Assembly: GCA_003224085.1 (NCBI GenBank)
Contig: QHYK01000055.1
Location: 1 to 62,703, forward strand
Reading direction: 5' to 3'
DNA: 62,703 nt
Source of the DNA: Acidobacteriota bacterium
GTDB lineage: Bacteria; Acidobacteriota; Terriglobia; Acidiferrales; UBA7541
In this document: positions 62,539 to 62,703 of the stretch, one piece after another
How the letters are laid out: the number at the start of each line of letters is the position of its first letter
Numbering within the stretch: the stretch's first letter is position 1
Program-made: the position numbers and the translations under genes
Notes under the pieces: model-generated
The model's input: the letters and a program-made list of their open reading frames with translations, nothing else
Databases searched by the model: none
Told to the model about the DNA's origin: nothing

Positions 62539-62703
62539 GAGGGGAGCCGTAAAGCCCCTTGCCTTCAGATTTCTGAGGAATGCTGTCAAGGAGAAATTGA
62601 CTTTCCACAGGAAAATTCACCCCCCCTCCTGCACAGTTTTCAAACACGTTTCTCACAACGCCACCGCTTTCGTTGCTGCCACCAGCGGCGAGTTGTGTTT
62701 GGC

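Noticed and set aside
1-62703. CRISPR arrays, toxin-antitoxin pairs, prophage genes
   Set aside because: No regularly spaced repeats, no phage structural genes and no recognisable toxin-antitoxin pair were found on either strand.

Overview
This 62.7 kb window looks like the chromosome of a soil-type Acidobacteriota (Koribacter/Solibacter-like). The assignment is inferred from content: an Oar-like TonB receptor with carboxypeptidase-type repeats, a very large BNR/sortilin-like propeller protein, a cox BACCD oxidase operon facing a Rieske/split cytochrome b/octaheme cytochrome c operon, and small palindromic repeats typical of these genomes. No rRNA, intact tRNA or CRISPR was seen.

Layout. 0-2.3 kb: a truncated transposase-like gene, degenerate tRNA-like sequences and a peroxiredoxin. 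2.3-8.6 kb: an outer-membrane receptor with a DUF5666 protein, then small conserved genes and a cluster of palindromes. 8.8-22.6 kb: the respiratory core. An aa3-type cytochrome c oxidase operon (minus strand, two subunit III genes) lies divergent to an alternative bc-type complex: Rieske, cytochrome b in two pieces, an eight-heme membrane-anchored cytochrome c, a cupredoxin-like lipoprotein and a HEAT protein with a lipoyl-like insert. Together they would carry electrons from quinol to oxygen. 22.7-37.3 kb: PilZ, cobA and hemD (tetrapyrrole), galT and galK (Leloir pathway), two secreted beta-propeller proteins, AlaX-like editing protein, threonine synthase, HAD phosphatase and a lytic transglycosylase. 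47-53.3 kb: DoxX and a glycolate-to-glycerate route (glcD, glcE, hydroxyacid dehydrogenase, glycerate 2-kinase). 53.4-61.2 kb: M1 peptidase with HEAT repeats, a damaged SDR, TPR protein, MsrA, and a pair resembling the two halves of eukaryotic peptidylglycine amidating monooxygenase.

The accessory part is 38.6-45.5 kb. One SnoaL/DUF4440 gene is split: its N-terminal half lies at 45.5-45.9 kb and its C-terminal half at 38.4-38.6 kb, same strand, matching end to end. The roughly 6.9 kb between them is therefore an insertion. It holds an IS200-type element, a secreted RHS-like protein, and a three-gene overlapping cassette: a DCC thiol-oxidoreductase/metallo-beta-lactamase fusion, an MBOAT wax-synthase-like acyltransferase (frameshifted) and a small four-helix membrane protein.

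Gene decay is common: broken metallophosphoesterase, DinB, TetR and zinc alcohol dehydrogenase genes, a one-base shift in the lyase-like propeller, and an in-frame loss of the nucleotide-binding loop of the SDR. The strongest candidates for something undescribed are the cytochrome-linked PHM-like/PAL-like pair (58.7-61.2 kb), the DCC-MBL/MBOAT cassette, and the HEAT/lipoyl protein of the respiratory operon.
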